From contig JAGMUV010000014.1 of the NCBI GenBank assembly GCA_020744425.1, positions 558,001 to 622,000 on the forward strand: 64,000 nucleotides of DNA, given 5' to 3'. This document shows positions 1-11,893 of this stretch, in pieces. The notes beneath the pieces are model-generated. The model ran no database searches. It worked only from the letters and a program-made list of their open reading frames with translations, and was not told where the DNA came from. This stretch comes from Dactylonectria macrodidyma. Taxonomy: Eukaryota; Ascomycota; Sordariomycetes; Hypocreales; Nectriaceae. The first letter of the stretch is position 1. Each line of letters opens with the position of its first letter. The translations under genes were made by a program, and so were the position numbers.

Positions 1-103
1 GTGCACCGATGACGGAGATTTTGATGTCGATGGGCTCCTGATCAGCCACATAGTTTGCCACTGCCGTCTTCTCCTCCTCGCTCAGAGGTACGTTTGCGGT
101 CAT
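1..103 (-). CDS. N-terminal fragment of an unrecognised protein, cut by the window edge
   Basis: A reading frame opens with ATG at 103 (minus strand) and runs off the left edge after 34 codons. The peptide begins MTANVPLSEEEKTAVANY and is acidic, with helix-like composition and no signal peptide. The context before the ATG (AGCAAAATG) is an acceptable fungal start. The fragment is too short for a family assignment, and whether it is real depends on sequence outside the window. Confidence 0.45.
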   Translation of the reverse strand, partial: MTANVPLSEEEKTAVANYVADQEPIDIKISVIGA

Positions 104-2194
104 TTTGCTTTGATGTTTGTTGAGATGAAGATGGGACGAAAGCATCGCTACTGCCTTCTTGAAGGCGAGATTAGCGCCTTAGCCTGGGTTTCATCACAAG
201 GTTGGCATTTCGCCATCAACAAGCGAATCACAGATGACAGACCCACGCCATCCCAATTAATTCAAAACGGGAGCTGACAAGGGTGAGAAAGTTTGCAAAA
301 AAAAAAAACTGAGCGTTGAGTTTGATGCAAAAACAAACTCGACGGGCATCGCTGCAGAGTCTGGCAAGAGGCCCTTGACGTCGATCGCATCAATTTGGGC
401 ATAAAGCGGGTGGGATCACCAGGAGCGGGAATCGCCGTATCTGACCCGAGTAGTAGTGCGACACGATCTCAGATTGCGAATGAAGCTTCCCCTAATTAAG
501 ATGTAGCCCTTAGAACACTGTGTCGACGACTGTTGGTGGGGTGATAGGACCCTCCTTAATTTCCCGTCTAAATTTCAACAAGTCAACCACAATCACAGCC
601 CCATTGTCCAACTCTTGGCGTTTCAGAAGAACCTTAAAAGTTAGCTTTATGGAAAGAGTCAATAAGCAAGAAACTGGCAGGAGATTCACACTCCCAATGG
701 CTTTTCCCTGATCTGTCTATTAGATGTAGTAAATTGACTGCGACGGTGTAATTGACTTACACACTCCGCCGTAGACCTCGGGAGAGGGTGGCAGCCTTCC
801 TCCAGTGCAACTACAATGCAAGATCAATCCTAATCTCCATTCCATTGCCTCCTCCACGCATGATGTTTCTCAAGTCCCTATAGAGGCCTTGACTAGTTGC
901 TCTTACATCACATATCACTGACTAAACTTCCCAAAAGAACTTTCATTTGTATCGAGGTGATATTTGGGTCGCATGAAAACTCAGAGATGTGGATATGTAG
1001 GACCCCGAACCTAGAGTTGTCGCCGGATCCGCTGTAGAAAAGGTGAAGAGCCTCATCCCAGGCTGCCGGATCGAATGCTTACGAATCTTGGCGGGCAAAA
1101 TATGACAACTATTCAAGTTGAGCACATCTGAAGCGATACTCTCGCCATCTATACGGCCACGCACACATCTCACATCTCATAGAATTTAACGGCGATATCA
1201 ACCGCTAATGCCAGGAGTAAAATGCCAATAAGGAGCCAGAGATACAAGAGCGGCAATTTGCCATTAGTATCTTCAAAGATATATCATGGATATAATTAAT
1301 TGTAATAACAGCCAAAGGCTGTGAATTATGAACTGTAGATGAGTGAGTCAGCATCTGACGTGCTTCCAGATCTTACGCCGCTCAAATGGCAACGTTGAGA
1401 TACGATTTGAAATATCTGCCTACTATGTCGGCCTTTAAAACTAGAAGAAAGGCTCAAACTGGGAAAAGACTAATTGAAAGTGTTTAGGATGTAGCAAAAA
1501 TATGGTGGTTGAAATAGAATCTTAGACAAATACTAACATAACGGCTGATCATCACAGTCCACCTCGTGACGACCAAGTAGCAAGAATGAGTAAAGATTTG
1601 ACCTACATAAGCGGTCACTGAAGTTTTGGTTGTGTTTATAAACCTCACAAAGGCAGTGGCCTATTACCTATGTCAATGTTTTGGTGGTGGTGGGAGACAA
1701 CCTAGATGCAAACCAGCCCGTGATTCAGTACGGGGAGAACAGAAGAGAGAACTCGCTCCCGAAAGATCGACGAAACTCTTACGCTTGATGACTACTGGTA
1801 ATAGAGAGAGATGCTGTGACTCCTGTGACTCTTCTGGTAAAGGGACTAGATGTATTCAATATGTACTTCAAACTCAAAGACTCAAGAGGAAGATAGATCG
1901 TTGGTTGACTGATCAGTGGCATACTTTCAATAAGCGTCAACTACAAACATCGAAATCACGCTAACACTCTTCAAATACGCAATAGGAAATCTTTAAGTGA
2001 AAAGCATATACGGCACTAGTCCTAACGCGTGGTTTAGTAGAGCTAAACAGAAAGACATCACATTATTTGCAAGATAGTGATGAACAAGAGGCAAGAAAAT
2101 AGTAAATTTTACGTATCAACACAAGCTACCATCTTACACGGCAAGTGACGGCGCTTGGTATGGCAACCGCAACTCCAAACCAGACCACCATTTT
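104..2194. other. Gene-poor stretch, no supported gene
   Basis: About 2.1 kb upstream of the clipped gene and downstream of the rhodopsin-like gene. Only short frames occur, mostly opening at non-ATG codons, without introns or family motifs. There is a short A-tract near 297-308. I see nothing else that can be supported. Confidence 0.5.
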
Positions 2195-3690
2195 TTAAGG
2201 CTGTGAAGACTCTGATCGAGGATGAGTCGAAACAACCACGTCCATTGTCTTCGTAATGTGAGGCCTGTCGGTCAAAATGAACTCCTCACTTCCTCCATCT
2301 AAAGGCCCCTGAATATGCGTTTCTCGGTCGACGCCGCTCCCAAGAGGGTACATACCCTGCTTGGCTGAACGCCAAGACTGCAGTGCGTACTTTGACCCTG
2401 CGTTTTCTTGAGATCCGCTCTTCGTGCCCCTCTGGGTCCTCTCGGCAAAGTATTTGAAGAGCGGCGCCAAGGTCGGGATACAGGCGACTATAATGCCAAG
2501 ATTATTCTCGATCGTTGACCACCTGATGAGGCTCGCGGAGTCCAAGTAGTTGGAGAGGTTTCGGACGGTTTGGATGCGGAGGATTTGGATAATCGTGATG
2601 AAGATGCCGAGAGTGAAGAGTCCAAGGAGAACAAACTTCTTTCGATTCTGTATTCGACTTTTGAGGAGGACCGGGAACGGTAGGAACATGCTATTAGAGG
2701 TTAGTCCATGTCAACGTAGGACGCTGCAGTTTTCTCACACTGCGGCATCAAACATGATTGTAAGAGACGCCATGCTCGTGTAGAATGGGACAGCGACCAG
2801 ACATGAGCCCCATGTAATTGACGGGTCCCACTGCTTCGCGACCTGAGTTTGTGTGAGCATAATAACAGATAATAATAATGCTTCCTGTATTTACCGGTTG
2901 GCAAAGGTTGATCTGCACCAGGAGAAAGGCGATGTGGAACATCGTACACGCAACCATGACCACGACCGTAGCGATGCGCGAGCGACCACTTGGCATGAAG
3001 CGTAGATACGAAAAGAGTAAACTAAGCTTGAATCCAAGAATGCTCGTGATGTAGCTAACCTCCAAGTTAGCCTCGCAATTCGTGAATTTCGGGTTGCGTG
3101 TCGTATCGTCTTACAACGGAGCACCTATGTATTGCCACTGAATGTCCATGCGATTAGCTTTGTCATGTCAGCTCATTGGTTTGCCTAATAGCTCTTACCA
3201 GTCCAAAGTTGAAGATGTTTTGGTTGGGCATATCATCCAAGCGCTTCAGTCCAAGACCCCATCTTGTTTCTTTCCTTGGAGTAAGCATCGCCTCGCAAAT
3301 TATCGAGTTTAGGAAACTTACGCTCAGCGGTCACCGCAGCAAAGCCACAAGCTGCTATCTTTCATCACGTTAGAATTCAATAGGTCAAAGGAAAGTGGAA
3401 GATTTACCCAAGTAACGACCAAGATCCAGTCATCTGACAAATGCAACAATCAACATCAGTACGTTCCGCGTTCAGCAGTATGCCAACTCACCCGCTCCCA
3501 CTGCCTTGATGACCCAGTGTCGAACGTACCACCGAAGACACAAAAATATGAAAGACAAAATTGTAAAGACGATTGCTATGATGGTGATCTGCAGTCCGTC
3601 GTTGGGGACGTCGTCTGTGGTGTTGTAGGCCCAAGCCATCGTGAAAGTGCCGACGGTCAACAGCAAGAAAGACGACGACTGGTGGACCAA
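2195..3690 (-). CDS. Seven-helix membrane protein, fungal rhodopsin-domain (PTH11-like) family
   Basis: Eight exons join in frame to 371 residues: 3492-3690, 3408-3433, 3322-3358, 3199-3269, 3115-3137, 2895-3054, 2739-2842 and 2195-2690. All introns are GT-AG and short. The N-terminus is extracellular-like, followed by a helix with FTILSFIFLCLRWYVR, a DDWILVV motif, the QYIGAPFYITSILGFKLSLL segment, and a helix leading into FLPFPVLLKSRI, as in fungal rhodopsin-domain proteins (PF20684). The last ~110 residues are a soluble tail. Family members are plasma-membrane proteins, some proposed as G-protein-coupled receptors; the ligand is unknown. The many-exon layout is usual for this family. Start is the ATG at 3690; the overlapping ATG at 3703 is in another frame and fails to join. 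Confidence 0.82.
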
Positions 3691-5009
3691 GTCGGCACTC
3701 CACTTTGTTCTTTAATTTCCATGCGCGCGTGGCGTTGCTCTTGGTATTTGAGTGTACACGTAACCTCCTTCTGCAACTCGTAGATATTGAGACAACATGT
3801 CCCCCCCTTTGTTTCTGGCAGGCTCATCCTGACAAGGTTACCATTGGCGCGGGACTTTCGGAAACCTTGCCACCTGCCGGTTCCAAACCCGTCTCAAAAA
3901 AGTCAAAGTCTTAGCTGCCGTCGTCTCCCGTATATCTGGAAAAATTCTCGGCGCCGGAAAGCGGCCGAGCTAGATGCAGTTGGAAAAGCAGGTTCTGGAA
4001 GCGAGGTCAGAAGACAACACGATGGCGGCCAGCATTAACAACAGACAGGATTAATAAGAACCACCAACACCCACTTGTCAGCATTTTCAACGGGTTCCTG
4101 GCATGACGCACGATCTCACGACGATTTGGTAACCCAATTCAGGCAATTCTGCACCATGTTCGTGAAAAATTCACGACAATCCGGGACGCGAAAGCCGAAA
4201 AATGGCCCCCCACCCCGAATAGGTGTCGGCGCCCATACCTCTGCCTGATCCGTGTAATCTCCCCACGATCGATCCCCTGTCTATATGATCTTAGCGAAGC
4301 TATTGTTGCATAAGCGAGGCATGTGAAGTGGTCAAACGAAGTTCGCAGGCCACTAGCAATGCCGAATGGCCGAGATTGGTATTTCACATCCGCCCTTTCC
4401 GCCCAATGCTACGGCATGTTGGTTCGTGATGAAATCCCAAGAGTTGGGTAGGTTTGCCGCCATGGACCCTGGACGGTGGGAAACGGGAGAATAACCGCAA
4501 CTCCGGGTCTTAGTGCGCATGAGCAATTCCGCCCCATGCCCTGGTGTGATAGATAAGGCATGAACCTTCAAGAAAACTTGTTTTTCTACGTACAATATCC
4601 TTGACTTAAGAACTGAAATGAGCTGCGCACTTCCAGGATGCTTTCCTTACAACCTAGACCGAAGCCGAATCCGTCATAGTCGGTTGAGCACTTTTGCCAG
4701 GTTGCTAGGCAAAATCGATTAGAATATGCAGAGTTCAGGAGAGCGTCCTATTGGGGGTTACGCTCCGAAGCGCAGACAATACGGAGGAACTTAATTGCCC
4801 TGCTCAACATACTAGTCCCCAAGATGCATTGACCCCTACCCACCATCTCGTCATTTCGCTAAACCCGACGCGTACCCCTAGGCTCATCTCGACTTGCTGA
4901 TTCGCGTGGAAGGTTTATAACTGCAGTGTACCTGGAGTAGTTTCGTTTGAAAAATGCAGCATTGGTTTGTTCGTCACTGGCAGTACCACCCTTTGTTCTC
5001 CGCTTCAAG
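3691..5009. other. Intergenic, divergent promoter region
   Basis: About 1.3 kb between the divergent rhodopsin-like and FAD-oxidase genes. Only overlapping shadow frames occur. A TTTATAAC element at about 4914-4921 lies ~90 bp before the oxidase start and could be its TATA element. Nothing else is supported. Confidence 0.4.
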
Positions 5010-6741
5010 ATGCTACGCTTCATTGCCCTTTCCGCCTTATTAGCTTCAGGCTTTGGTGGCTGCGACGCCAAATCATGCAAGACGTTTCCAGGTGATAAGG
5101 CCTGGCCGACAAAGGCCGCGTGGAAGGCGTTCAATGCGACGGTGGGAGGACGGCTCATCGAGACCGTACCATTAGGCTCACCGTGCCATGGTTCGACGTT
5201 TGATAATGCGACCTGCGAGTATCTGAAGAGCCAGTGGCAATATGAGGAAGTCCAGTAAGTTCTGTTACATCCACTAGGTGAAACAATGCTAACATGGTTG
5301 TAGTTACACTTCCTCATCGTCAGTCATGGCTCCTTTCTTCGCCAATCAGAGCTGTGACCCGTTCCAGCCGCAAGAGCGACCTTGTGAGCTTGGTAACTAC
5401 GTCCGATATGCTGTCGATGCCTCGAGTGCTGCAGATATCCAAGCCACAGTCAACTTTGCCTCTTGCAACAACATTCGCCTTGTCATCCGCAACACCGGCC
5501 ATGATTATCTTGGCCGCTCCACTGGAGCAGGCTCCCTAGCCGTGTGGACTCACCATCTCAAGGACATCAAATTCATCGACAACTATAGCGACTCCAGCTA
5601 CAAAGGCTCTGCAGTTAAGCTCGGAGCTGGTGTGCAGGGCTTTGAGATTATGGAAGCAGCAAGAGATAAGGGCTTGGTCGTCGTTGGTGGTGAGTGTCCC
5701 ACCGTTGGCATTGCGGGAGGATACACCCAGGGCGGAGGCCATTCCGCCATCAGCACTAGCTTCGGACTATCAGCCGACAACGTGCTGAACTGGGAGGTGG
5801 TTACCGCCAGTGGCAAGCTCGTCAACGCCAACAGAGCCCAGAACTCTGACCTTTACTGGGCTCTGAGCGGTGGTGGCGGCAGCACCTATGGTGTCGTGGT
5901 TTCCATGACGGTCAAGACGCACGAGGACACTGTCTTTGGCGGTGCGAGTCTGTCTTTCTTCACAACCTCAAACTCCCAATCCGTATTCTATGAGGCGATT
6001 CAGGACTTCCATGAGGAGTTGCCTGCCATGGTTGATGCTGGCACCATGGTTGTGTACTACTTCACCACCTCCTTCTTCATGATCGCACCTATCAACGCCT
6101 ACAACAAGACGGCAGATGAAGTCGAGGCTATCCTCGCGCCCTTCGTGGCTAAGCTGGACGCAAGGGGTGTTGTTTACAATGTCGCATACTCCGAGTATGA
6201 CACCTACTATGAGCACTACGATCAGTACTTCGGACCCCTTCCCCTTGGCAACATCCAAGTTGGCATTGCCCAGTATGGAGCTCGACTGATTCCACGAGAC
6301 GTCGTCGCCAACATCAGTGACACTTGGCAGACCATCGTCGAGGCCGGTGTCACCTGGATTGGTGTTGGAACTGACGTCGGGTCGTTTGGCTCGGCCAAGA
6401 CAAACTCGGTCCACCCAGCGTGGCGCAATGCCATCGTTCACACCACCCTGACGCTCCCATGGAGCTTCACTGCTCCGTGGTCAGATGCCATCGCAACTCA
6501 AAACAAGATGACCAACGAGATCATACCTCTGATTGAGGCAGCAACGCCAGGTAGTGGTTCGTATGTGAACGAGGGCGATTGGCGACAGCCCAACTGGCAG
6601 ACCACTTTCTGGGGATCTAATTACAAGAAGCTGCTGGCAATCAAGGCGAAGTGGGATCCTTACAACTTCTTCTATGCCACTGTTGGTGTGGGTAGTGAAG
6701 CTTGGACAGTTCAGAACGATGGTCGGCTGTGCAGCGCGTAA
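5010..6741 (+). CDS. Secreted FAD-linked oxidase, berberine-bridge-enzyme type
   Basis: Two exons (5010-5254 and 5304-6741; 49-bp intron with a TGCTAAC branch point) encode 560 residues. The first ~20 residues (MLRFIALSALLASGFGGCDA) form a signal peptide, which favours this ATG over the in-frame one at 4947. The FAD-binding (FAD_binding_4/PCMH) domain contains RNTGHDYLGRST with His148 and GGECPTVGIAGG with Cys213. In this family these residues hold FAD by a bicovalent 8-alpha-histidyl, 6-S-cysteinyl link. The C-terminal BBE motif YNFFYATVGVGSEAW is intact. Several N-glycosylation sequons fit secretion. Such enzymes oxidise carbohydrates, alkaloids or secondary metabolites with O2; the substrate cannot be read from sequence. 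No biosynthetic backbone gene adjoins it. Confidence 0.9.
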
Positions 6742-7519
6742 TGAAGTCAACCGTTCTTGACTTGATGGTGAAGTTGTCGACGTATCCGATGCGTACAAAC
6801 ACAAAACCTTACCTCTTTAATCAGGATTTCTTGTAGATATTTACCGATATCATTATCAATACTCCGTAGAAGAGAATCTATTACCGCTCACACTTCGCAC
6901 CTAAGTGATTCATGAATCACATACGTGACCTGTGTGACCTTATCTTTGAGAGGAAACACGGCCGTTTACTCACCCCGCAAGCAAGCACCCAACGAAAAGA
7001 GCCGACATGGACTATACCGTGAGTAGTAAGAACCGCAGTGTCCCAAAGGAAGTCGATTAGACAATCACATGACAGGAGACGAGCCAGGTTCCCGGGACTA
7101 CAGGCCTCGGAACCTTAGAACAAGACAGGGCCTACCGCTGTCACCCTAGAGTTGTGTCTGTGCGAAGCGAAGTCGATATTCGCACAGACGTAACTATACA
7201 TAGTTGATGACTCGCACAACACTCCGTGATCGACTGTGTCAGCATTTAACTTCCTTGGCATCTTCTAGAAAACGATCATCTATTTAAAACCCGTGTCTGA
7301 GCAGCGTAGTGAGCATCCGTGAAAAGAGGGTCCTTTGTTGCACTGACCATGCACTCAGTCAGCTCAGACGACCTCAAACCTCTATCTTCATGGAGTCAGC
7401 TTATTCAGAAAATTGCCGCTAAATGAGGCGGGGCGATCAGGCATCAGTTGAGCTGCCCATCGTTACAGCGCAACATCGCCTTCGCACCAATAAACCATCA
7501 TCTTGGTATTATTCGAAGA
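6742..7519. other. Intergenic with a perfect hairpin
   Basis: About 780 bp between the oxidase stop and the HET gene start. It contains the 11-bp inverted repeat listed separately and a small palindrome near 7192-7205. The HET-gene frame extends upstream to about 7448 only through a non-ATG codon, so that extension was not used. Confidence 0.5.
7156..7189. repeat. Perfect 11-bp inverted repeat (hairpin, 12-nt loop)
   Basis: GTCTGTGCGAA at 7156-7166 is exactly complementary to TTCGCACAGAC at 7179-7189. It sits about 330 bp upstream of the HET-domain gene. It may be an operator-like palindrome, a transcript hairpin or a small transposon scar; the sequence does not decide between these. Confidence 0.6.
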
Positions 7520-9835
7520 ATGGCCTCTTCAGACACCCGAGTGCCGACGCACTGGTGCGATTCAATCGAGTTTGAACTGGTTGGAACCGACTCTTACCAC
7601 CACCGCCATGGTGACCACGGAAAAAAAATCTCACTCCGCGATTTATGCCTCGGAGCCGGAGAATGCGAGTTCTGCGGCCCTCTTGCTACCTTGATTAATT
7701 ATCGGCTACGCCATGAATCGACGTGGATAAAGAGGTATGTCATGTTTGGCAATGGCCGTACAAGACCGACAGAGGAGGAAATCGAGGGCGCCGAGGTATT
7801 TGTCATCATCGACGGCTCTAGCGAGACTCGCAACTGGTCCTTTGGCTTCGAAGGCGTCACAAGCAGAATAACACTAACGGTCTCCGTTATTGTTGGGAAC
7901 GAGCGAGCTCAGATTGTGCTGCAGCGAGCCGGACCAGGTGGTCTTGTGCCGATCACTCACAAACCCGAGGCTGAGTATGGTGATTCTGTCATCACCTACG
8001 GTTCGCCAGGAACTTGGCGGGTGAAAGAACCGGGGGAACGAGCACCATACGCATTGAGTTGGGATCAGCGGCCAGATGAAGTGGTGGGTAGTTTGCAACC
8101 AATCTTTGGCCGACCGAGACCGCTTCTCGTCGACTATGATGTACTGAGGGCTTGGGTGCGTCTCTGCGACGACGAACACGACATCTGTAAGCATCAAGGG
8201 AACCCTGTCAACATCCCACGGCTCCGTTTAGTCGACGTTAAAAACATGTGCATAGTCGAATTTGCTGGGCAGAAAAGGCCGCCGTTTGCCACACTAAGTT
8301 ACGTCTGGGGCGCAACACCGTTCCTACGACTGACCAGAGAGAACCTGGTCAATCTCCGGAAACCGGACTCTCTCAGGACGACACTGCCGCCGCTCACTAT
8401 TTCCGACGCCATTACTGTTTGTAAAGGACTACAGATCGGATATCTGTGGGTTGACAGCCTCTGCATTATCCAAAATGACGAGTCGGACATGATGGAAACG
8501 ATAGATAAGATGGATGCCATCTATCGGGAGAGCGTCTTGACTATTGTTGCCGCCACAGGCAAGGATGCCCACTGTGGCATCCATGGTGTCCGCCCCGGCA
8601 CCCGATCTATAGAACAACATCCCTTGGAGAAGAGGGACGTGCAACTTATTGATTCCGTCGACCACAATCAGTTCCGAATGCAGACTAAGTTTAGAGAACC
8701 AGAGTGGATATCCGAAATGCCATGGGCACAGCGCGCATGGACCTTCCAAGAGGCCCTCGTCTCGCGGAAAGTTCTCTTTTTTACTTCGGAGCAAGTGTAT
8801 TGGACCTGCCGCGAAGGGCTCTTGAGCGAAGATACTACAGAGCATTTCAATACCGGGGCAAACTTGATGACAAATGGGGTGCGGTTCGACGCCGAATTCG
8901 ATCCGCTCGAGTATCAACACATCGCCATCTCCTTTTCGACTCGGCGGCTGACGTTCGAGGCTGACATTGGGCGCGCTTATCTAGGAACCCAGAACTACCT
9001 AGACGAGAAATGGGGCGGTCACGAGTTCTCCTGGGGCCTACCCCATGGTGCATTCGGATCGTTCCTCATGTGGCAATGGGGTTTTCAGAAGGGCAGGCGA
9101 ATGCGTCGTGGGACGCATCCCGTCAGACAGTCTGATGGGTCTGTGGTGAAAGTACCATTCCCGAGCTGGTCCTGGATGGGGTGGATCGAAGGTGGGCAGC
9201 TCATCGACTTTTACGGCGATGAACCTAGTCCTCACAGCCCGTCTTTCTTTGTCTTCGACTCAAGCGCTGGACTCATTGAGGTTCATGATGGTCAGAACTG
9301 GCGAAGTCAACCGGAACCGCTCGCAGATCTACTAGATACGGATTCAAACTCCAGCGATACGAGCTCAGATCTTGCAACAAAGGTGACGGAGAATGATCTC
9401 CCTCTAGAATTGATTGCCACGCCCTCAATCCGGCACAGTGCTTTGGCGTTCTTTACGGAAACCGTCAGGGTGAGATACGATCCGTCCGCCGGCTTCGAAT
9501 CAACATCAAGGATCGACACACCGAATGACCTCCAAATGATGAGCCAGACATATCCATTCTCCGTCATGATCAAAGACAAGTTCTATCGCATTCTCGAAGA
9601 ACACCAGACGGATCGCTCCGAGGCCAAGCAGTTGGAGGAAATCGAGCTAGTTGCCGTGTTTTCTGGACAAATGACGAAGCCAAGGAAGCTTCGCGGGCAG
9701 TACAGATTGTACTGTTGGCCCGTGACGAAACAAGGTGGCATAAGAGCGCGGGCATCATACATGAACACCGTCATCTTTCTCAGCCTGTGGAAGACTCTTC
9801 CCCAGCGCAAATGGGAGCTGGTAGCGATGATTTAG
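7520..9835 (+). CDS. HET (heterokaryon incompatibility) domain protein
   Basis: An intronless frame of 771 residues from the ATG at 7520. A HET domain lies at roughly residues 250-400. It contains FATLSYVWG, then ISDAITVCKGLQIGYLWVDS, LCIIQND, MDAIYRESVLTIVAATG and, further on, PWAQRAWTFQEALVSRKVLF, the standard order of HET blocks (PF06985). The ~250-residue N-terminal extension and the C-terminal part are not recognised. HET proteins act in the cytoplasm in nonself recognition and can trigger cell death when fusing strains differ; many family members have no known partner. No repeats (WD40, ankyrin) follow the domain, and no frameshift is seen. Confidence 0.88.
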   Translation: MASSDTRVPTHWCDSIEFELVGTDSYHHRHGDHGKKISLRDLCLGAGECEFCGPLATLINYRLRHESTWIKRYVMFGNGRTRPTEEEIEGAEVFVIIDGSSETRNWSFGFEGVTSRITLTVSVIVGNERAQIVLQRAGPGGLVPITHKPEAEYGDSVITYGSPGTWRVKEPGERAPYALSWDQRPDEVVGSLQPIFGRPRPLLVDYDVLRAWVRLCDDEHDICKHQGNPVNIPRLRLVDVKNMCIVEFAGQKRPPFATLSYVWGATPFLRLTRENLVNLRKPDSLRTTLPPLTISDAITVCKGLQIGYLWVDSLCIIQNDESDMMETIDKMDAIYRESVLTIVAATGKDAHCGIHGVRPGTRSIEQHPLEKRDVQLIDSVDHNQFRMQTKFREPEWISEMPWAQRAWTFQEALVSRKVLFFTSEQVYWTCREGLLSEDTTEHFNTGANLMTNGVRFDAEFDPLEYQHIAISFSTRRLTFEADIGRAYLGTQNYLDEKWGGHEFSWGLPHGAFGSFLMWQWGFQKGRRMRRGTHPVRQSDGSVVKVPFPSWSWMGWIEGGQLIDFYGDEPSPHSPSFFVFDSSAGLIEVHDGQNWRSQPEPLADLLDTDSNSSDTSSDLATKVTENDLPLELIATPSIRHSALAFFTETVRVRYDPSAGFESTSRIDTPNDLQMMSQTYPFSVMIKDKFYRILEEHQTDRSEAKQLEEIELVAVFSGQMTKPRKLRGQYRLYCWPVTKQGGIRARASYMNTVIFLSLWKTLPQRKWELVAMI

Positions 9836-10095
9836 GAAGTAGATAAGCAATTTTGCCGACTAAAAATTTGGGTTCAATATGTTTCAGGGCCTCAGTTCAG
9901 CGAAAGCTCGCTAGATAGTTGGTTAAAGGATGTCCAGATGGAGGTTGATTTGAACCGGATAAGTGATAATAATAAAGCCAAAGTCTGGAAATTTGCCACG
10001 GGTGCCTGTTTATCTTGCCCTCAAGCCCTCTAAGTAATCAAACTCCATACTCCCACATTCTCTATAATATAAATCCACAAAAAGTCTACCTCGAA

Positions 10096-11481
10096 CTACG
10101 CAAAGTTGTGCATTGTTCCTTCGTTATCGTCCGTCCGGGCCTTCTTCCAGCCTGGTGTAAGATCGACCCCAGTATCGCTGGTATCGTCCAGCAACTGTTT
10201 CCCACGCTTCTCCGCAAACCAGTTTCTCACAGACCTGATGAGCCCGGGCATCTCCGCGTCCGGCCCCGTCATCGACCTCCCCGGGTGGATGATGTTGAAT
10301 GTTGCGATGGCGAGAAGCATCGGAACTGCCTCTAAGATGTAAAAGTAGGACTCGTGAGTGGTGAGCGCGTTGTCCTGGCCTAGGCCGCCTGAAAACTCAA
10401 TCAGGCGGTAGATAATTCGCACGGTGATCATTGCCAGTGAGAAATAGAGCGCGCAGAGTAGTGTTCCCCAGGGTAATCTGAAAAAGGTGGCAGTCTTCTT
10501 GCCTGGTCCCTCGACCCTGTGCATGACTCGCTGAAATGCGATGCACAACCCCACAAAGATCAAGATGAAGAATTCCTGAAGGGCGATGCCTCCCATGTAG
10601 ATGTGAACGGCGTGTTGTTGTTCATCGGGAGGGGATCCCGGACCCGCCATGCTTCCACCAACGAGCTGAATAATGAAGGAGATGATGTCCAGTCCGACGA
10701 AGAGCGTGCCGAGTGCTACAGCCGGCATGCGCAAGATTGACTTGGATGGGATAAAGAAGTAGACCATCCGTCCGAGTGTCATGTATGCAAATGCATTCAC
10801 CCCTAGGTCTTGTTAGTTCCTGGTGACGGCAGCATGGTTTCTGGGGACTTACAAAGTGGTGCGAGCAGAATGAAGATCTGAAAGACGAGATATATGCCGC
10901 TATTTTGAGGATCCTTGGTGCTCACGGCTCGGAAGAGGAATGCGAGTGTCTCCCAAATCCCCGCCATAATGATGACCCAGCACCATTTCTGCAGTTGAGC
11001 CATGTTAGTTACGGATCGCACACTTTTGGAACCTTTGTCAAGACATACGAACCTTCTTATACTTTGCAGCTTGCCAAATATGCACCGCCGTCAGAATACC
11101 GAACAGTGCCATAAAGACCAGAGTAGCGGCAAAGCTCGGATAGTAGTTCCAGATGGCGTTGCAAGTTCCGGGTGGCAAGTAGCCATTTTCATCGGGCTCG
11201 AGTGTTTGTATGCATGTCGGAATGGTGAGGAGGATGGTGTTGGGTGCAATGGTAACGTGGTCGTTTGTGACGCCGCCGACGATGATGGTTTTTGTGGTGA
11301 TGAAATATCCTGTAGGTATGGCGGTTGTTGAGGCATCTTTTCCAGTGGTGGGTTGTCGCTCAGACAGCTCCAGTGAAGATGTTGGCGATGGAAGGTCAGT
11401 GGTTGAGGCAGGGATCGCGAGCGCTAAGCTGGTGGAGGCGAAGAGGAGCTGGAGCAGCAGGGGTGCGGGATTGAGACGCAT
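10096..11481 (-). CDS. RTA1-like multi-pass membrane protein
   Basis: Three exons (11053-11481, 10853-10988, 10096-10802) join in frame to 423 residues. A signal-peptide-like start (MRLNPAPLLLQLLFASTSLA) is followed by a Ser/Thr-rich, Cys-containing external segment of ~90 residues. About seven hydrophobic helices come next. The RTA1 hallmarks are present: LAPLWVNAFAYMTLGRM, FVGLDIISFIIQLVGGSM and a helix ending RIIYRLIEF. RTA1-domain proteins (PF04479) are fungal lipid-translocating exporter-like proteins linked to sterol/sphingolipid stress and drug tolerance. The tail is cytosolic and charged. The ATG at 11481 was chosen because a TATAAA lies ~97 bp upstream; the in-frame ATG at 11559 would sit only ~20 bp from it. 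Confidence 0.88.
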
Positions 11482-11893
11482 GTTGAAGTTGTAGAGGATG
11501 AATGACGGAAAACAATGAGTTGATGGAATAGGATGAGATGCTGGAATAGATTGAGACAATGGGACGGAATCAGATGGTTTATATCCTCAATCGCACCTAA
11601 ACACAATCGTCGCAATCTGCCTCGCTCGCAATCCCACAGAGTCCGACGCTGTCTCGCTAGAAGCTCAAAGCCCCTCAAAGTCCGAGCCGACCACTAAGAA
11701 GCCCCAGCAGCTTTGAGCCAGCGCCTGCGCAAAGACAGGCCTCAGCCCTACGCAATTCATTCAATGCAACGCAGTGTCGCGTCCACGGTCGGAACCGCCC
11801 CAGTTTTGCGGCTGTACGTGCTCAGCCTCCCTGTTCTTCGAAGCCGATCATTTCTTTTTTTTTCTTCTCAACGTTGCTCATAATACTCAATTA
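11482..11893. other. Short intergenic region
   Basis: About 410 bp holding the RTA1-like promoter and, from the other side, the 3' flank of the Zn(II)2Cys6 gene. A pyrimidine tract lies near 11850-11870. No gene was found. Confidence 0.5.
11578..11583 (-). promoter_or_regulatory. Probable TATA box of the RTA1-like gene
   Basis: The minus strand reads GATATAAACC, giving TATAAA ~97 bp before the ATG at 11481. Position and sequence fit a core promoter; no experimental support. Confidence 0.4.

Noticed and set aside
1626..1964. Plus-strand 112-codon frame
   Set aside because: It opens at a non-ATG codon, is Arg/Cys-rich without a motif, and lies in a gene-poor stretch.
7448..7519. Upstream extension of the HET gene
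   Set aside because: It begins with TTG, not ATG; the first ATG in frame is at 7520.
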